A DNA stretch of 64,000 bases from Micromonospora sediminimaris (GCA_900112325.1 FOLJ01000011.1:124001-188000); one strand, 5' to 3'. Positions 1-9,602 are shown, counted from the first letter of the stretch. The notes: generated from the letters alone by a model not told the origin. A program made the numbers and translations.

Positions 1-1482
1 CTTCAGCTCCGGCGGGCAGGCGGCGGCCAGTTCCACGAACTCGTGATCCAGGAAAGGCACCCGGGCCTCCAGCCCGTGCGCCATGGTCATGTTGTCGACC
101 CGCTTGACCGGGTCGTCGGTGAGCATGATCTGTGTGTCGATGCGCAAACCGGCGTCGACCGCGGTCTGCGCGCCCGGCCGAGCCAGGTGCGCGGCGACGA
201 ACTCCCGCGCCGGGTCGCCGTCGGCGAGCCAGGCGGGGTTGAGCACCCGGGCCAGGCCAGCGCCGTCCCGGTCGAAGAAGGCCCGGGCGTACGTGTCGAG
301 GGCCTGTTCCCGGCCGACCTGAGCCAGCGGCGGGTACCAGTGGTAGCCGCCCAGGATCTCGTCGGCCCCCTGGCCGGACTGCACCACCTTGACGTGCCGG
401 GACACCTCCTGACTGAGCAGGTAGAAGGCGACGCAGTCGTGGCTGACCATGGGCTCGCTCATGGCCGCGACGGCCGCCTCCAGCGGCGGAACCAGATCCT
501 GTGCGGCGACCCGGATCTGGTGGTGGTCGGTGTCGAAGGTCTTGGCGACCACGTCGGAGTAGCGGAACTCGTCACCTTCCCGGCCACCGACGGCGTCGAA
601 GCCGATCGAGAAGGTGGACAGCCCGCGCTGCCCCTCGCCGGCCAGCAGGGCCACCACCAGGCTGGAGTCAAGGCCACCGGAGAGCAGTACGCCGACCGGC
701 ACGTCGGCGACCATCCGCCGGCGTACGGCGGTGGTGAGCGACTCGTGCAGCGCGTCCTGCCAGTCCCGTTCGGACCAGCCGGCGTGCTCGTCGCGGCGGA
801 GGAACGGCGGGTCCCAGTAGACCCGCTCGTGGCTGCCGCCGTCGGCCTCGTACACCCGGACGGTGGCCGGCGGGAGCTTGGCCACCCCGCGCAGGATGGT
901 GCGCGGCGGCGGCACGATGCTGTGGAAGCTGAGGTAGTGACCCAGCGCGACCGGGTCGATGCTGGTGTCCACCCCACCGCCGGCCAGCAGCGCCGGCAGG
1001 GTGCTGGCGAAGCGCACCACGCCGGTGGACTCGGCGAGGTAGAGCGGCTTGATGCCGAGCCGGTCCCGGGCCAGCACCAGGCGGCCGGTGTCCCGCTCGC
1101 TGATCGCCACCGCGAACATGCCGACCAGGTGGTCGACGAAGTCCAGCCCCCACTCGGCGTACGCCTTGACGACGACCTCGCTGTCTCCGCTGGAGAAGAA
1201 GTGGTGGCCCTTGGCCTGCAACTCGGCGCGCAACTCGCGATAGTTGTAGATGCAGCCGTTGAAGACGCCGGTGAGGCCGGCGGCGGAGTCGACGATCGGC
1301 TGGCCGCTGGCCGCCGAGAGGTCGATGATTTTCAGTCGGCGGTGGCCGAGGGCGACCGGCCCCTGTGACCACACCCCGCTGCCGTCAGGCCCCCGATCGC
1401 ACATGGTGGCGGCCATCCGTTCCACCGCTGCGACGTCGGCACGCGTCGCGTCCCGTCGGAACTCCCCAGCCAGTCCGCACAT
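1..1482 (-). CDS. asparagine synthase-family amidotransferase, probably N-acetylglutaminylglutamine amidotransferase (3' end cut by window)
   Basis: The protein begins MCGLAGEF, so Cys2 would be the N-terminal glutaminase nucleophile after Met removal. A class II glutamine amidotransferase domain (RGPDGSG, FNGCIYNYRELR, RDRLGIKPLY) fills about the first 200 residues. A synthetase domain follows, with the ATP-pyrophosphatase motif SGGLDSS near residue 265. 494 codons are present and the gene runs off the left edge; relatives are close to 600 residues, so roughly 100 are missing. The wording of the N-terminus (GHRRLKIIDLS, FNGCIYNY) resembles the family that amidates N-acetylglutaminylglutamine, an osmolyte dipeptide, more than AsnB. 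That subtype is my judgement; its usual synthetase partner would lie outside the window. Confidence 0.85.
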   Translation of the reverse strand, partial: MCGLAGEFRRDATRADVAAVERMAATMCDRGPDGSGVWSQGPVALGHRRLKIIDLSAASGQPIVDSAAGLTGVFNGCIYNYRELRAELQAKGHHFFSSGDSEVVVKAYAEWGLDFVDHLVGMFAVAISERDTGRLVLARDRLGIKPLYLAESTGVVRFASTLPALLAGGGVDTSIDPVALGHYLSFHSIVPPPRTILRGVAKLPPATVRVYEADGGSHERVYWDPPFLRRDEHAGWSERDWQDALHESLTTAVRRRMVADVPVGVLLSGGLDSSLVVALLAGEGQRGLSTFSIGFDAVGGREGDEFRYSDVVAKTFDTDHHQIRVAAQDLVPPLEAAVAAMSEPMVSHDCVAFYLLSQEVSRHVKVVQSGQGADEILGGYHWYPPLAQVGREQALDTYARAFFDRDGAGLARVLNPAWLADGDPAREFVAAHLARPGAQTAVDAGLRIDTQIMLTDDPVKRVDNMTMAHGLEARVPFLDHEFVELAAACPPELK

Positions 1483-1722
1483 GTGAGCCCATGCTGCCAG
1501 AGGATGTTGCGATTAGCCTGTTGAGACCATGACGGTCGTGTAACAGCATTGCTAGAATCCGCGCCCCGCGATCAAGACATTGTCATTCGGGGTCGAGCGG
1601 CGTGCTGTTTCGTGCCCGCCTCGTAGCACTTGTGGCGTTTGGGTAGCACTGTTGAGTGTGACGAATGCCGCAATACGTGTCGCATCGACTCGGTCACAGG
1701 CCGGCCGTCCCACGCACACGCG
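1483..1722. other. intergenic gap with no supported gene
   Basis: About 240 bases between the amidotransferase start and the msrA terminator. It is less GC-rich than its surroundings and presumably carries the amidotransferase promoter, but I see no clear -35/-10 pair. Short open frames here have no ribosome binding site and no recognisable protein. Confidence 0.5.
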
Positions 1723-1754
1723 CGGCCGGCCCGCCGAAATCGGCGGGCCGGCCG
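1723..1754 (-). terminator. intrinsic terminator-like hairpin after msrA
   Basis: A perfect 15-bp GC-rich stem (1723-1737 with 1740-1754) has a two-base AA loop and begins 28 bases beyond the msrA stop. There is no U-run, as is usual for actinobacterial hairpin terminators. Confidence 0.75.
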
Positions 1755-1782
1755 TCAAGGGGCGCTTGGGGCGTTGCTCTGC

Positions 1783-2445
<663 letters not shown>

Positions 2446-2519
2446 GGTGGGACTCCTTTCGTACCCTTCCCCGCGTGCAACACCGGTGGACCCCGCTTCC
2501 TTACCCGCGTCGCGCTCCG

Positions 2520-2936
2520 TCAGGCCGCCAGCGTCGCCCGGACCCGGGCCGCGTAGGAGGCGGCCTCGGCGTCGTCGGCGTAACGGGTACGCGGCCAGAA
2601 GAAGCCACGCAGCCCGTCGCCCTTGGTCCTGGGCACCACATGGGTGTGCAGGTGCGGCACTGACTGGGACACCCGGTTGTTCATCGCCACGAACGTGCCG
2701 CCCGCGCCGAGACCGGACTCGACCGCCACGGCGATCCGCCGCACCAGCCCGAAGTAGCCGGGCAGCGACTCCGGCGGCAGGTCGGCGAGGGTGACCAGAT
2801 GGGTGCGCGGCACCACCAGCACGTGCCCCTTGAACACCGGCCGGGTGTCCAGGAACGCCACCCCGTCCGGCTCGTCGGTCACCTGGAACGCGGGCACCTC
2901 ACCGGCCACGATCCCGCAGAACACGCACCCCGCCAT
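2520..2936 (-). CDS. HIT family (histidine triad) nucleotide-binding protein
   Basis: 138 residues with the histidine triad HLHTH (His95, His97, His99) followed by VVPR, the signature of HIT hydrolases/transferases acting on nucleoside phosphoramidates or dinucleotides. An N-terminal C-x-x-C (Cys4, Cys7) fits the zinc-containing HIT branch. The middle segment FKGHVLVVPRTHL is typical. There is no Shine-Dalgarno; a TAATCT box ends six bases before the ATG, so the mRNA is probably leaderless. The substrate cannot be told from sequence. Confidence 0.93.
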   Translation of the reverse strand: MAGCVFCGIVAGEVPAFQVTDEPDGVAFLDTRPVFKGHVLVVPRTHLVTLADLPPESLPGYFGLVRRIAVAVESGLGAGGTFVAMNNRVSQSVPHLHTHVVPRTKGDGLRGFFWPRTRYADDAEAASYAARVRATLAA

Positions 2937-2942
2937 CCGGTC

Positions 2943-2948
2943 AGATTA
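2943..2948 (-). promoter_or_regulatory. -10 box of a probable leaderless promoter for the HIT gene
   Basis: TAATCT on the minus strand fits the actinobacterial -10 consensus TANNNT and lies six bases before the ATG at 2936. This places the transcription start at or next to the start codon. Confidence 0.5.
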
Positions 2949-2989
2949 AGCCGGGGCAGGTGCCACCGCCGCCCGCGCCGCACCGCCGG

Positions 2990-3682
2990 TCACAGCCGAT
3001 CGAGGTACGCGTCCCACTCGTCGCTGGCCACCGGGACCGGACCGCTCTCCCCGTTCGCCAGCCGGGACCGGATATCCGCCTCCCAGGCAAGGGCCCACCG
3101 GCAGAGGGTCGCAATGTCGTCTTCACTGAGGCCGTAGGACCGGAAGGTGCGGGGGTCGCGTTCGTTGACCGAGCCGAGGCGATCGGCCAACTCCTCCAAG
3201 GAGAAACCAGCAGTGTGCCGAGCGCCGAGGTTCTCGATCTCGTGCCAGCTCAGGCGGTCGTTCGCGGCGTGGACGTCGATGTAGTCGCGGTGCGCTGCGC
3301 GGTCGTGTAGCGCGCGCATCTTCAGGCCAACCGCGTCCTCGAATGACAGGACCGGACCGATGGCCAACCTGGCCGGCGGCCCGAGTCCCTCCTTGAGTAG
3401 GTCGACTTCGCACGACATGGTCGCGTCCGACACCAGCATCCGGGCCATCCGTGGCGTGACTTCGATGATTTCCGTCTGATAACCGGCAGCTCGATAGGTG
3501 CCAACCAGGCGATCGACCACTGTCGCCAAGGGCAGCGCGGTAGCGGTCGCGAAGTCGATGTCCTGGGATGGGCGATCAACTAGTTCGTGGGCTGCCATCG
3601 CATACCCGCCAGCCAGAACCAGACCAAGGTCGTCGCCGGCACTGAAGCCGACTTCGAGCAGTTGCCGGTGCAAGGGCTGCAT
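2990..3682 (-). CDS. AbiEii/AbiGii-like nucleotidyltransferase (candidate toxin)
   Basis: 230 residues. The segment AGGYAMAAHELVDRPSQDID is the nucleotidyltransferase signature: Gly25-Gly26, then Arg37-x-Ser39-x-Asp41-x-Asp43. Family relatives act as toxins in AbiE-type abortive-infection or toxin-antitoxin systems by transferring nucleotides to RNA targets; others are of unknown role. The ATG at 3682 is chosen because it overlaps the upstream partner's stop as TGATG, indicating translational coupling; an in-frame GTG at 3718 would lie deep inside the partner. The pair is the last unit before the divergent metB gene. Toxicity is inferred from family and gene arrangement only. Confidence 0.75.
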   Translation of the reverse strand: MQPLHRQLLEVGFSAGDDLGLVLAGGYAMAAHELVDRPSQDIDFATATALPLATVVDRLVGTYRAAGYQTEIIEVTPRMARMLVSDATMSCEVDLLKEGLGPPARLAIGPVLSFEDAVGLKMRALHDRAAHRDYIDVHAANDRLSWHEIENLGARHTAGFSLEELADRLGSVNERDPRTFRSYGLSEDDIATLCRWALAWEADIRSRLANGESGPVPVASDEWDAYLDRL

Positions 3683-4011
3683 CAGGCAGCGGCCAGCTCG
3701 GGCACGCGGCTCTCCCACAAGGTGATCATTCGGCGTGCTGTGAGTTTTCGAATCCGTGACCAGTCGTGCCGCAGCAACTCCGCGTTGACGTAGCGCACGA
3801 CGTCGTCATGCTGCCCGCAATCCAAAAGTAGGCAATACAGTGTCAACCGCTCACGAGAGTCTTCGACGTCGAACTCGGTTAGGCCGGACCAGGCCAGCCG
3901 TAGTGGTAGGACGACGCGTCCGTGATCGGGACCGGCGAGCACATCAAGCGAAGCCGGGATGCGGTCGGCTGCTCCGATCAGACGGGAAGGAAGGCTCTTG
4001 GTCGGGCTCAC
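3682..4011 (-). CDS. small partner protein of the nucleotidyltransferase (candidate antitoxin)
   Basis: 109 residues, no domain recognised. It is Leu- and Arg-rich and probably helical: LTEFDVEDSRERLTLYCLLL in the middle, then a basic C-terminal part (HDWSRIRKLTARR). It starts at GTG 4011 and ends in a TGATG overlap with the nucleotidyltransferase, the order (small gene first) usual for antitoxin-toxin operons. Start choice is uncertain because no ribosome binding site is visible. The antitoxin role is inferred from position only. Confidence 0.6.
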   Translation of the reverse strand: MSPTKSLPSRLIGAADRIPASLDVLAGPDHGRVVLPLRLAWSGLTEFDVEDSRERLTLYCLLLDCGQHDDVVRYVNAELLRHDWSRIRKLTARRMITLWESRVPELAAA

Positions 4012-4093
4012 TCGGCAAGTATCGCTCAGCGTTCCGACGAAACATCGGAGGCGAGCCGGGCCGGGTTGGAATCGGTGGGGCGGACGGGAGGAC

Positions 4094-4099
4094 TAACGT
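4094..4099 (+). promoter_or_regulatory. -10 box of a probable leaderless metB promoter
   Basis: TAACGT (TANNNT) ends seven bases before the metB ATG. The only purine-rich stretch (GGGAGG, 4086-4091) is too far upstream to act as a ribosome binding site for that ATG. Confidence 0.45.
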
Positions 4100-4106
4100 C
4101 TGCGGA

Positions 4107-5249
4107 ATGACGCACGGCTTCGAGACGCTCGCCATCCACGCCGGCCAGGACCCCGAGGCCCGTACCGGCGCGGTGATCCCTCCGATCTACCAGACCAGCA
4201 CGTACGCCCAGGATGCCGTCGGCGCGCCACGGCTGGGCTACGAGTACAGCCGCTCGGGCAACCCCACCCGGGACGCGCTCCAGGAATGCCTTGCCGCGTT
4301 GGAGGCCGGCCAGGTCGGCCTGGCCTTCGCCAGCGGCCTGGCCGCCGAGGACACGCTGCTGCGTACCGTCTGCGGACCGGGTGACCACGTGGTCATCCCC
4401 GACGACGCCTACGGCGGCACGTACCGGCTCTTCGCCAAGGTCGCCGAGCGGTGGGGGCTGGCGTACACCCCGGCCAAGGTCTCCGACACCGACGCCGTGC
4501 GGGCCGCGATCCGGCCCGGTGTCACGAAGGTGGTCTGGGTGGAGACCCCGACCAACCCGCTGCTCGGCATCGCCGACCTCGCCGCCCTCGCCGCCGTGGC
4601 GCACGACGCCGGGGCGCTCCTGGTGGTCGACAACACCTTCGCCTCGCCGTACCTGCAACAGCCGATCACGCTCGGCGCGGACGTGGTCGTGCACTCGACC
4701 ACGAAGTACGTCGGTGGGCACTCCGACGTGGTCGGTGGCGCGCTGGTGACGGCCGACGCCGACCTCGGCGAGCGGTTGCGCTACCACCAGAACGCGATGG
4801 GCGCGGTGAACGGCCCGTTCGACGCCTGGCTGACCCTGCGCGGCATCAAGACCCTCGGGGTACGCATGGACCGGCACTGCGACAACGCCGAGCGGATCGT
4901 CGCGTACCTCGACGGGCACGCCAAGGTCGGTCAGGTGCTCTACCCGGGCCTGCCGACACACCCTGGGCACGAGGTGGCGGCCAAGCAGATGCGGCGGTTC
5001 GGGGGCATGATCTCCTTCCGCGCCGCCGGGGGCGAGGAGCACGCCGTCGAGATCTGCAACCGGGCCCGGCTCTTCGTGCTCGCCGAGTCCCTCGGCGGGG
5101 TGGAATCCCTGATCGAGCACCCGGGTCGGATGACACACGCGAGTGCTGCCGGCTCGCCGCTTGAAGTTCCCTCCGATCTCGTGCGACTGTCTGTCGGCAT
5201 CGAGACGGTCGAAGACCTGCTCGCCGATCTGGAGCAGGCGCTGGGCTGA
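4107..5249 (+). CDS. metB: cystathionine gamma-synthase (PLP-dependent Cys/Met metabolism enzyme)
   Basis: 380 residues. Joins an activated homoserine ester with cysteine to give cystathionine in methionine biosynthesis. The PLP lysine is Lys200 in HSTTKYVGGHSD; the cofactor-binding SRSGNPTR and FASGLAA segments and VVDNTFASPYLQQP are intact. The N-terminus GFETLAIHAGQ fixes the start at ATG 4107; the frame is open further upstream but that part overlaps the divergent pair's promoter region. Cystathionine gamma-lyase and sulfhydrylase paralogues are close in sequence, so the reaction direction is the usual reading for this locus. Placement near greA and mca matches the mycobacterial order. 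Confidence 0.9.
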   Translation: MTHGFETLAIHAGQDPEARTGAVIPPIYQTSTYAQDAVGAPRLGYEYSRSGNPTRDALQECLAALEAGQVGLAFASGLAAEDTLLRTVCGPGDHVVIPDDAYGGTYRLFAKVAERWGLAYTPAKVSDTDAVRAAIRPGVTKVVWVETPTNPLLGIADLAALAAVAHDAGALLVVDNTFASPYLQQPITLGADVVVHSTTKYVGGHSDVVGGALVTADADLGERLRYHQNAMGAVNGPFDAWLTLRGIKTLGVRMDRHCDNAERIVAYLDGHAKVGQVLYPGLPTHPGHEVAAKQMRRFGGMISFRAAGGEEHAVEICNRARLFVLAESLGGVESLIEHPGRMTHASAAGSPLEVPSDLVRLSVGIETVEDLLADLEQALG

Positions 5250-5271
5250 CCGCTGGCTTGGGAGGGTGGCC

Positions 5272-6675
5272 GTGCAGGACATCATGCCGACCTGGGTCGG
5301 GGCGACCGCCAAACAGATCGCCCGGGGCGTACGCCGGGGCGACGTCTCCGCCACCCAGGTGCTTGCCGACCACCTTGACCACGTCGCCAAGGCCGACGTC
5401 GACCTCGCCGCGTTCCGCGCGGTACGCGGCGGGGAGGCGGTCACCGAGGCGGAGAAGGTGGACGAGCAGGAGGACCTGGCGAACCTGCCGCTGGCCGGGG
5501 TGCCGATCGCGGTCAAGGAGAACACCCCGGTGGCCGGCGTACCCACCTGGAACGGCTCCGCCGCCGTCCGTACCGGCGTGGCGGAGGCCGATCACGAGGT
5601 GGTCCGCCGGCTGCGCGGGGCCGGTGCGGTGATCCTCGGCGTCACCCGGATGCCCGAGCTGGGGTTGTGGGGCATCACCGACGACGAGACGGCGGTCACC
5701 CGCAATCCGTGGGACCTGTCCCGCACCCCCGGTGGTTCCTCCGGCGGCGCGGCCGCTGCGGTGGCCGCCGGGCTGGTACCGATCGCCCACGGCAACGATG
5801 GTCTCGGCTCGATCCGCATCCCCGCCGCCTGCTGCGGGTTGGTCGGGCTGAAACCCGGTCGTGGCGTGGTGCCCTGCCAACTCGGCGCGGAGGACTGGTT
5901 CGGTCTGGTCGAGCACGGCATGCTCAGCACCACCGTCGCCGACGCGGCGGTCGGCTTCCAGGTGCTCGCCGGCCGGGCCCAGGGCAAGCTCGTTCCGCCG
6001 GAGCGGCTGCGGGTCGGCGTGTCGCTACGGTCGCCCGTGCGGGGCGTCTCGCCCGATGCGCCGAACCGGGACGCGGTGGCCGCCGCCGGTCGGCTGCTCG
6101 CCGGTGCCGGGCACGACACCGTGCCGGCCGACCCGGTGTACCCGACCGCGCTGGGCCTGAAGGGCATCGCCACCTGGTTCGCCGCCGCGGCGGCGGACGT
6201 GCGCGCCGCCGGGGTCGACCGGCGCGCCCTGCAACGCCGTAGTCGCCGGCACGTCGCGCTCGGCGAGTGGGCGTGGCGGCGCGGGTACGTCCGGGAGGCC
6301 GACCGGCTGGCCTGGCGCGAACGGTCGATCGGCTTCTTCACCGACCACTCGGTCGACCTGCTGCTCACCCCGGCGCTGGCCAGCGCGCCGCCACCGGCGA
6401 CCAGTTGGTCGACCCGCTCCTGGCAGGCCAACATGCTGGCCAGCATCCGGTACGCCCCGTACGCCGCACCCTGGAACATCGCCGGGCTGCCCGCACTGGT
6501 GGTGCCGGTGGGCCGCCGCCCGGACGGACTGCCGCTCGCCGTGCAACTGGTCGGGCCGCCCGGGTCGGAACTGCTGCTGCTCGGTGTTGCCGGTCAGTTC
6601 GAGATGGCGAGCCCGTGGCCTCGGCACGCCCCTGGTTATCCGCGCGTCGGAACGGGCTGGCCAGCCAACGCTTGA
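5272..6675 (+). CDS. amidase signature (AS) family protein
   Basis: About 467 residues with the AS family catalytic set: Lys82 in IAVKEN, the GGSSGG loop near residue 156 carrying the cis-Ser, and the nucleophile Ser180 in GSIRIPA. The C-terminal part PWNIAGLPALVVPVG is typical. It hydrolyses an amide; the substrate is unknown. GTG 5272 is chosen because GGGAGG lies six bases upstream, although GTG 5266 and ATG 5284 are in frame. It follows metB by about 20 bases and may be cotranscribed. It is not GatA, since gatB and gatC are absent. Confidence 0.87.
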   Translation: MQDIMPTWVGATAKQIARGVRRGDVSATQVLADHLDHVAKADVDLAAFRAVRGGEAVTEAEKVDEQEDLANLPLAGVPIAVKENTPVAGVPTWNGSAAVRTGVAEADHEVVRRLRGAGAVILGVTRMPELGLWGITDDETAVTRNPWDLSRTPGGSSGGAAAAVAAGLVPIAHGNDGLGSIRIPAACCGLVGLKPGRGVVPCQLGAEDWFGLVEHGMLSTTVADAAVGFQVLAGRAQGKLVPPERLRVGVSLRSPVRGVSPDAPNRDAVAAAGRLLAGAGHDTVPADPVYPTALGLKGIATWFAAAAADVRAAGVDRRALQRRSRRHVALGEWAWRRGYVREADRLAWRERSIGFFTDHSVDLLLTPALASAPPPATSWSTRSWQANMLASIRYAPYAAPWNIAGLPALVVPVGRRPDGLPLAVQLVGPPGSELLLLGVAGQFEMASPWPRHAPGYPRVGTGWPANA

Positions 6676-6719
6676 TCATCTACGCTCCCCCGTGCCATCA
6701 CACGGGAGGTCCGTCGAGC

Positions 6720-7640
6720 ATGCGTTGCCATACCTGCGACACCGAGACCGACGTACGTACCAGGGAATGTCCGACCTGCCGTACGCCGGTCGGTTCGCCG
6801 ACGCTGTACCCGGGCGCCCGGGTACGCCCGGTGCGAGGTGTCGGCCGGGCCGCCTCGGCCGCCGTGGCCGCGACCGCCGCGTTCCTGCTGCTGACGGTGG
6901 CGGTGCAGCCGGTCAACGCGCTGCTCGCCGAGCGGGCGGCCGACTCCCGTGACACCGAGACGTTCCTGCTCACCGCAGGGGTTCTGGAACTGTCGGCGGC
7001 GCTGCTCTACCAGGTCGCGTTCCTGGTCGCGATCGTGCTCGTCATCATCTGGACGTGGCGGGCCCGGACGAACCTGGACGCCTTCCCGGGGGCCGGGCCC
7101 ACCAACTCCGACGGGTGGGCGATCGCCGGGTGGCTGGTGCCGTTCGTCAACTTCGTGATGCCGCACCGGGTCGTGGCCAGCATCGCCCGGGAGAGTCTCT
7201 GGCGGTTGAGCACCCCGGTGCTGGTGCACGTCTGGTGGGGATCCTGGCTGGTGTTCCTCTTCGCGGAGCGGTTCAGCGCTCGCTCCTCCGCCGCCGAGTA
7301 CGAGGCGCTGCCGTACCCGCAGACCTCGACGGACTTTCAGGCGTACGTGGATCATTACCTGACGGCGACCGGTGAGTACCTGGTGCCGGCGGTGTTCTGT
7401 GCGGTGGCGGGCGGCTCGTTGATCGTGCTGATCCAGAGCATCTCGGCGGCGCAGACCGCCCGGATCGCCCGGTCGATGCCCACCGGTCCGATCCTGCCCG
7501 GCATGACGATCGCGGCAACGGCGGACCCGGCGGTGCCGGCCGCGCCGGACCAAGCTGCGGCGGCTGCGCCGGGCAGCGCGCCGTCGGTTGGGCTGGGCCG
7601 GGCGTCGGCGGTGCCGGACGGGCCGGGTGGCACGATCTAG
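6720..7640 (+). CDS. DUF4328 membrane protein with N-terminal zinc ribbon
   Basis: 306 residues. Cys3, Cys6, Cys17 and Cys20 (two C-x-x-C pairs) form a short zinc-ribbon-like head. About four hydrophobic helices follow; the conserved segments WTWRARTNLDAF, GWAIAGWLVPFVNFVMPHRV and LVHVWWGSW match DUF4328. The tail (about residues 265-306) is Ala/Pro-rich and low complexity. The start ATG has GGGAGG ten bases upstream. It ends two bases before ilvA, so the two are likely cotranscribed, but no function is known for the family. Confidence 0.75.
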   Translation: MRCHTCDTETDVRTRECPTCRTPVGSPTLYPGARVRPVRGVGRAASAAVAATAAFLLLTVAVQPVNALLAERAADSRDTETFLLTAGVLELSAALLYQVAFLVAIVLVIIWTWRARTNLDAFPGAGPTNSDGWAIAGWLVPFVNFVMPHRVVASIARESLWRLSTPVLVHVWWGSWLVFLFAERFSARSSAAEYEALPYPQTSTDFQAYVDHYLTATGEYLVPAVFCAVAGGSLIVLIQSISAAQTARIARSMPTGPILPGMTIAATADPAVPAAPDQAAAAAPGSAPSVGLGRASAVPDGPGGTI

Positions 7641-7642
7641 GC

Positions 7643-8863
7643 ATGACGGAACTGGTCAGCCTGGACGAGGTGCGCGCGGCACGGGAACTGCTCGACGGGG
7701 TCATCCGGACCACCCCGATGGAGCCGTCCCGTCCGCTCAGCGCCGCGCTCGGTGGGCCGGTCTGGCTCAAGTGCGAGAACCTTCAGCGAGCGGGGTCGTA
7801 CAAGGTGCGCGGGGCGTACGTGCGGATCTCGCGGTTGTCGGCGCCGGAGCGGGCCCGGGGCGTGGTCGCGGCCAGCGCCGGCAACCACGCGCAGGGCGTG
7901 GCGCTCGCCGCCGGCCTGGTCGGCACCCACGCCACAGTCTTCATGCCGGTGAACGCGCCACTGCCGAAGGTGGCGGCCACGAAGGGGTACGGCGCCCAGG
8001 TCGAGCTGGTCGGTGCCACGGTCGACGAGTCGCTGGTCGCGGCACAGACGTTCGCGGAGCGCACCGGCGCGGTGCTGATCCATCCATTCGACCACCGGGA
8101 CGTGATCGCCGGGCAGGGCACGGTGGCGCTGGAGATCCTGGAGCAGTGCCCGGAGGTCGCCACGATCGTCACCGGCGTCGGCGGGGGAGGACTGATCTCC
8201 GGGCTGGCGGTGGCAGCCAAGGCGCTCCGGCCGGACGTTCGGGTGATCGGGGTGCAGGCGGCCGGCGCGGCGGCCTTCCCGCCGTCACTGGTGGCGGGCG
8301 AGCCGGTCCGGCTGCCGGCCTTCACCACCATCGCGGACGGCATCGCTGTCGGTCGGCCGGGCGACGTCACCTTCAGCCACGTCCGCAAGCTGGTCGACGA
8401 CATGGTCACCGTCTCCGAGGAGGACATCTCCCGGGCGCTGCTCATGCTGCTCGAACGCGGCAAGCAGGTGGTGGAGCCGGCCGGGGCGGTCGGCGTGGCC
8501 GCCCTGCTGGCCGGCGCTGTCGAGGTGACCACGCCAGCGGTGGTGGTGCTCTCCGGTGGCAACATCGACCCGCTGCTGATGCTGCGGGTGATCGAGCACG
8601 GACTGGCAGCGGCGGGGCGCTACCTGCGGGTCACGGTGCGCTGCTCGGACCGGCCCGGACAGCTGGCCTCGTTGTTGAGTGAGATCGCCGAGCACCGGGC
8701 GAACGTGGTGGACGTGGTGCACCAGCGGGCCCACCCGCACCTGCGCCTCGGTGAGGTGGAGGTGGCACTGTCTGTGGAAACCCGTGGTGTCGAACACTCC
8801 GACATGCTGATCAGCGCCCTGCGGGCCAGCGGCTATCAGGTGACGATCGCACCAGAGGCGTGA
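7643..8863 (+). CDS. ilvA: threonine ammonia-lyase (threonine dehydratase)
   Basis: 406 residues. Deaminates threonine to 2-oxobutanoate, the first step to isoleucine, or catabolically. The PLP lysine is Lys54 in GSYKVRGAY; the substrate loop SAGNHAQGVA and the phosphate-binding GVGGGG loop are present. A single ACT-like domain (about residues 325-402, starting RVTVRCSDRPGQLASLL) matches the short 'catabolic-type plus ACT' form common in actinobacteria. A terminator hairpin overlaps its stop codon. Confidence 0.93.
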   Translation: MTELVSLDEVRAARELLDGVIRTTPMEPSRPLSAALGGPVWLKCENLQRAGSYKVRGAYVRISRLSAPERARGVVAASAGNHAQGVALAAGLVGTHATVFMPVNAPLPKVAATKGYGAQVELVGATVDESLVAAQTFAERTGAVLIHPFDHRDVIAGQGTVALEILEQCPEVATIVTGVGGGGLISGLAVAAKALRPDVRVIGVQAAGAAAFPPSLVAGEPVRLPAFTTIADGIAVGRPGDVTFSHVRKLVDDMVTVSEEDISRALLMLLERGKQVVEPAGAVGVAALLAGAVEVTTPAVVVLSGGNIDPLLMLRVIEHGLAAAGRYLRVTVRCSDRPGQLASLLSEIAEHRANVVDVVHQRAHPHLRLGEVEVALSVETRGVEHSDMLISALRASGYQVTIAPEA

Positions 8864-8885
8864 CGCGGTGGCGTCACGCCTCTGG
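8852..8885 (+). terminator. terminator hairpin overlapping the ilvA stop codon
   Basis: A perfect 15-bp stem (8852-8866 with 8871-8885) with a GGTG loop. The ilvA stop TGA (8861-8863) is inside the left arm, so a terminating ribosome would sit on the hairpin. Confidence 0.75.
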
Positions 8886-8993
8886 ACGAACTGACTACTG
8901 GCCTGGGTGGCGGAATGAAACTCGATCGGCTCGCCGGCTCGGGGTGGTGGCACGGCTGTCGATCGGATCGCCGGCCCGGCCGGCCGACGACGG

Positions 8994-9491
8994 TCAGCCG
9001 GAGAACGGCTCGAAACTGACCACTGTCACCTTGATGTCGGCGCCGCTCGGTGCGGTGTAGGTGCAGGCCTGGCCTGCCTTGCCGCCCAGGATCGCTTGGC
9101 CGAGGGCCGACTCGGGGCTGTAGACCGTCAGGTCCGTGGTCGAGGCGATCTCACGCGAGCCGAGCAGGAACGTCTCTGTGTCGTCGGCGTCGTCATCGAA
9201 GTAGATCGTCACGACCATCCCGGGTGCCACGGCGTCGACGGTCGGCGCCTCGCCGACCTGGGCCGTGCGGAGCAACTCCTTCAGATAGAGGATGCGCCCC
9301 TCGGCCTTGCCCTGCTCCTCGCGGGCGGCGTGGTAGCCGCCGTTCTCGCGCAGGTCGCCTTCCTCACGCCGGGCGTTGATCTCGGCGGCGATGATCGGCC
9401 GGTTGGCGATCAACTCGTCGAGCTCGCCCTTCAGGCGGTCGTACGCGTCCTGGGACAGCCAGGTGGCGGGCGCCTCGTTGCCATTGGACAC
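8994..9491 (-). CDS. greA: transcription elongation factor GreA
   Basis: 165 residues, the family length. The N-terminal coiled coil carries RREEGDLRENGGYHAAREEQ, the acidic tip region that enters the RNA polymerase secondary channel and stimulates cleavage of backtracked RNA. The C-terminal FKBP-like domain ends in SPESALGQAILGG. The GTG at 9491 is chosen because GAGGAGGA lies just upstream; an upstream in-frame ATG at 9539 gives a non-homologous extension. It lies head to tail downstream of the DUF4307 gene, as in mycobacteria. Confidence 0.95.
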   Translation of the reverse strand: MSNGNEAPATWLSQDAYDRLKGELDELIANRPIIAAEINARREEGDLRENGGYHAAREEQGKAEGRILYLKELLRTAQVGEAPTVDAVAPGMVVTIYFDDDADDTETFLLGSREIASTTDLTVYSPESALGQAILGGKAGQACTYTAPSGADIKVTVVSFEPFSG

Positions 9492-9602
9492 AGGCGGTCC
9501 TCCTCGGTTGTGCGTGCTGGCTGACAGGTGAACCTCCAAGTTACCAGTGCCCTACGACAAGGAGTGTCGGCGATCACGCCGCCCGGACGACCTCGCCGAG
9601 CC

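Noticed and set aside
43..1368. Long plus-strand open frames opposite the amidotransferase
   Set aside because: The minus-strand frame encodes clear class II amidotransferase and SGGLDSS motifs; the plus frames are composition shadows.
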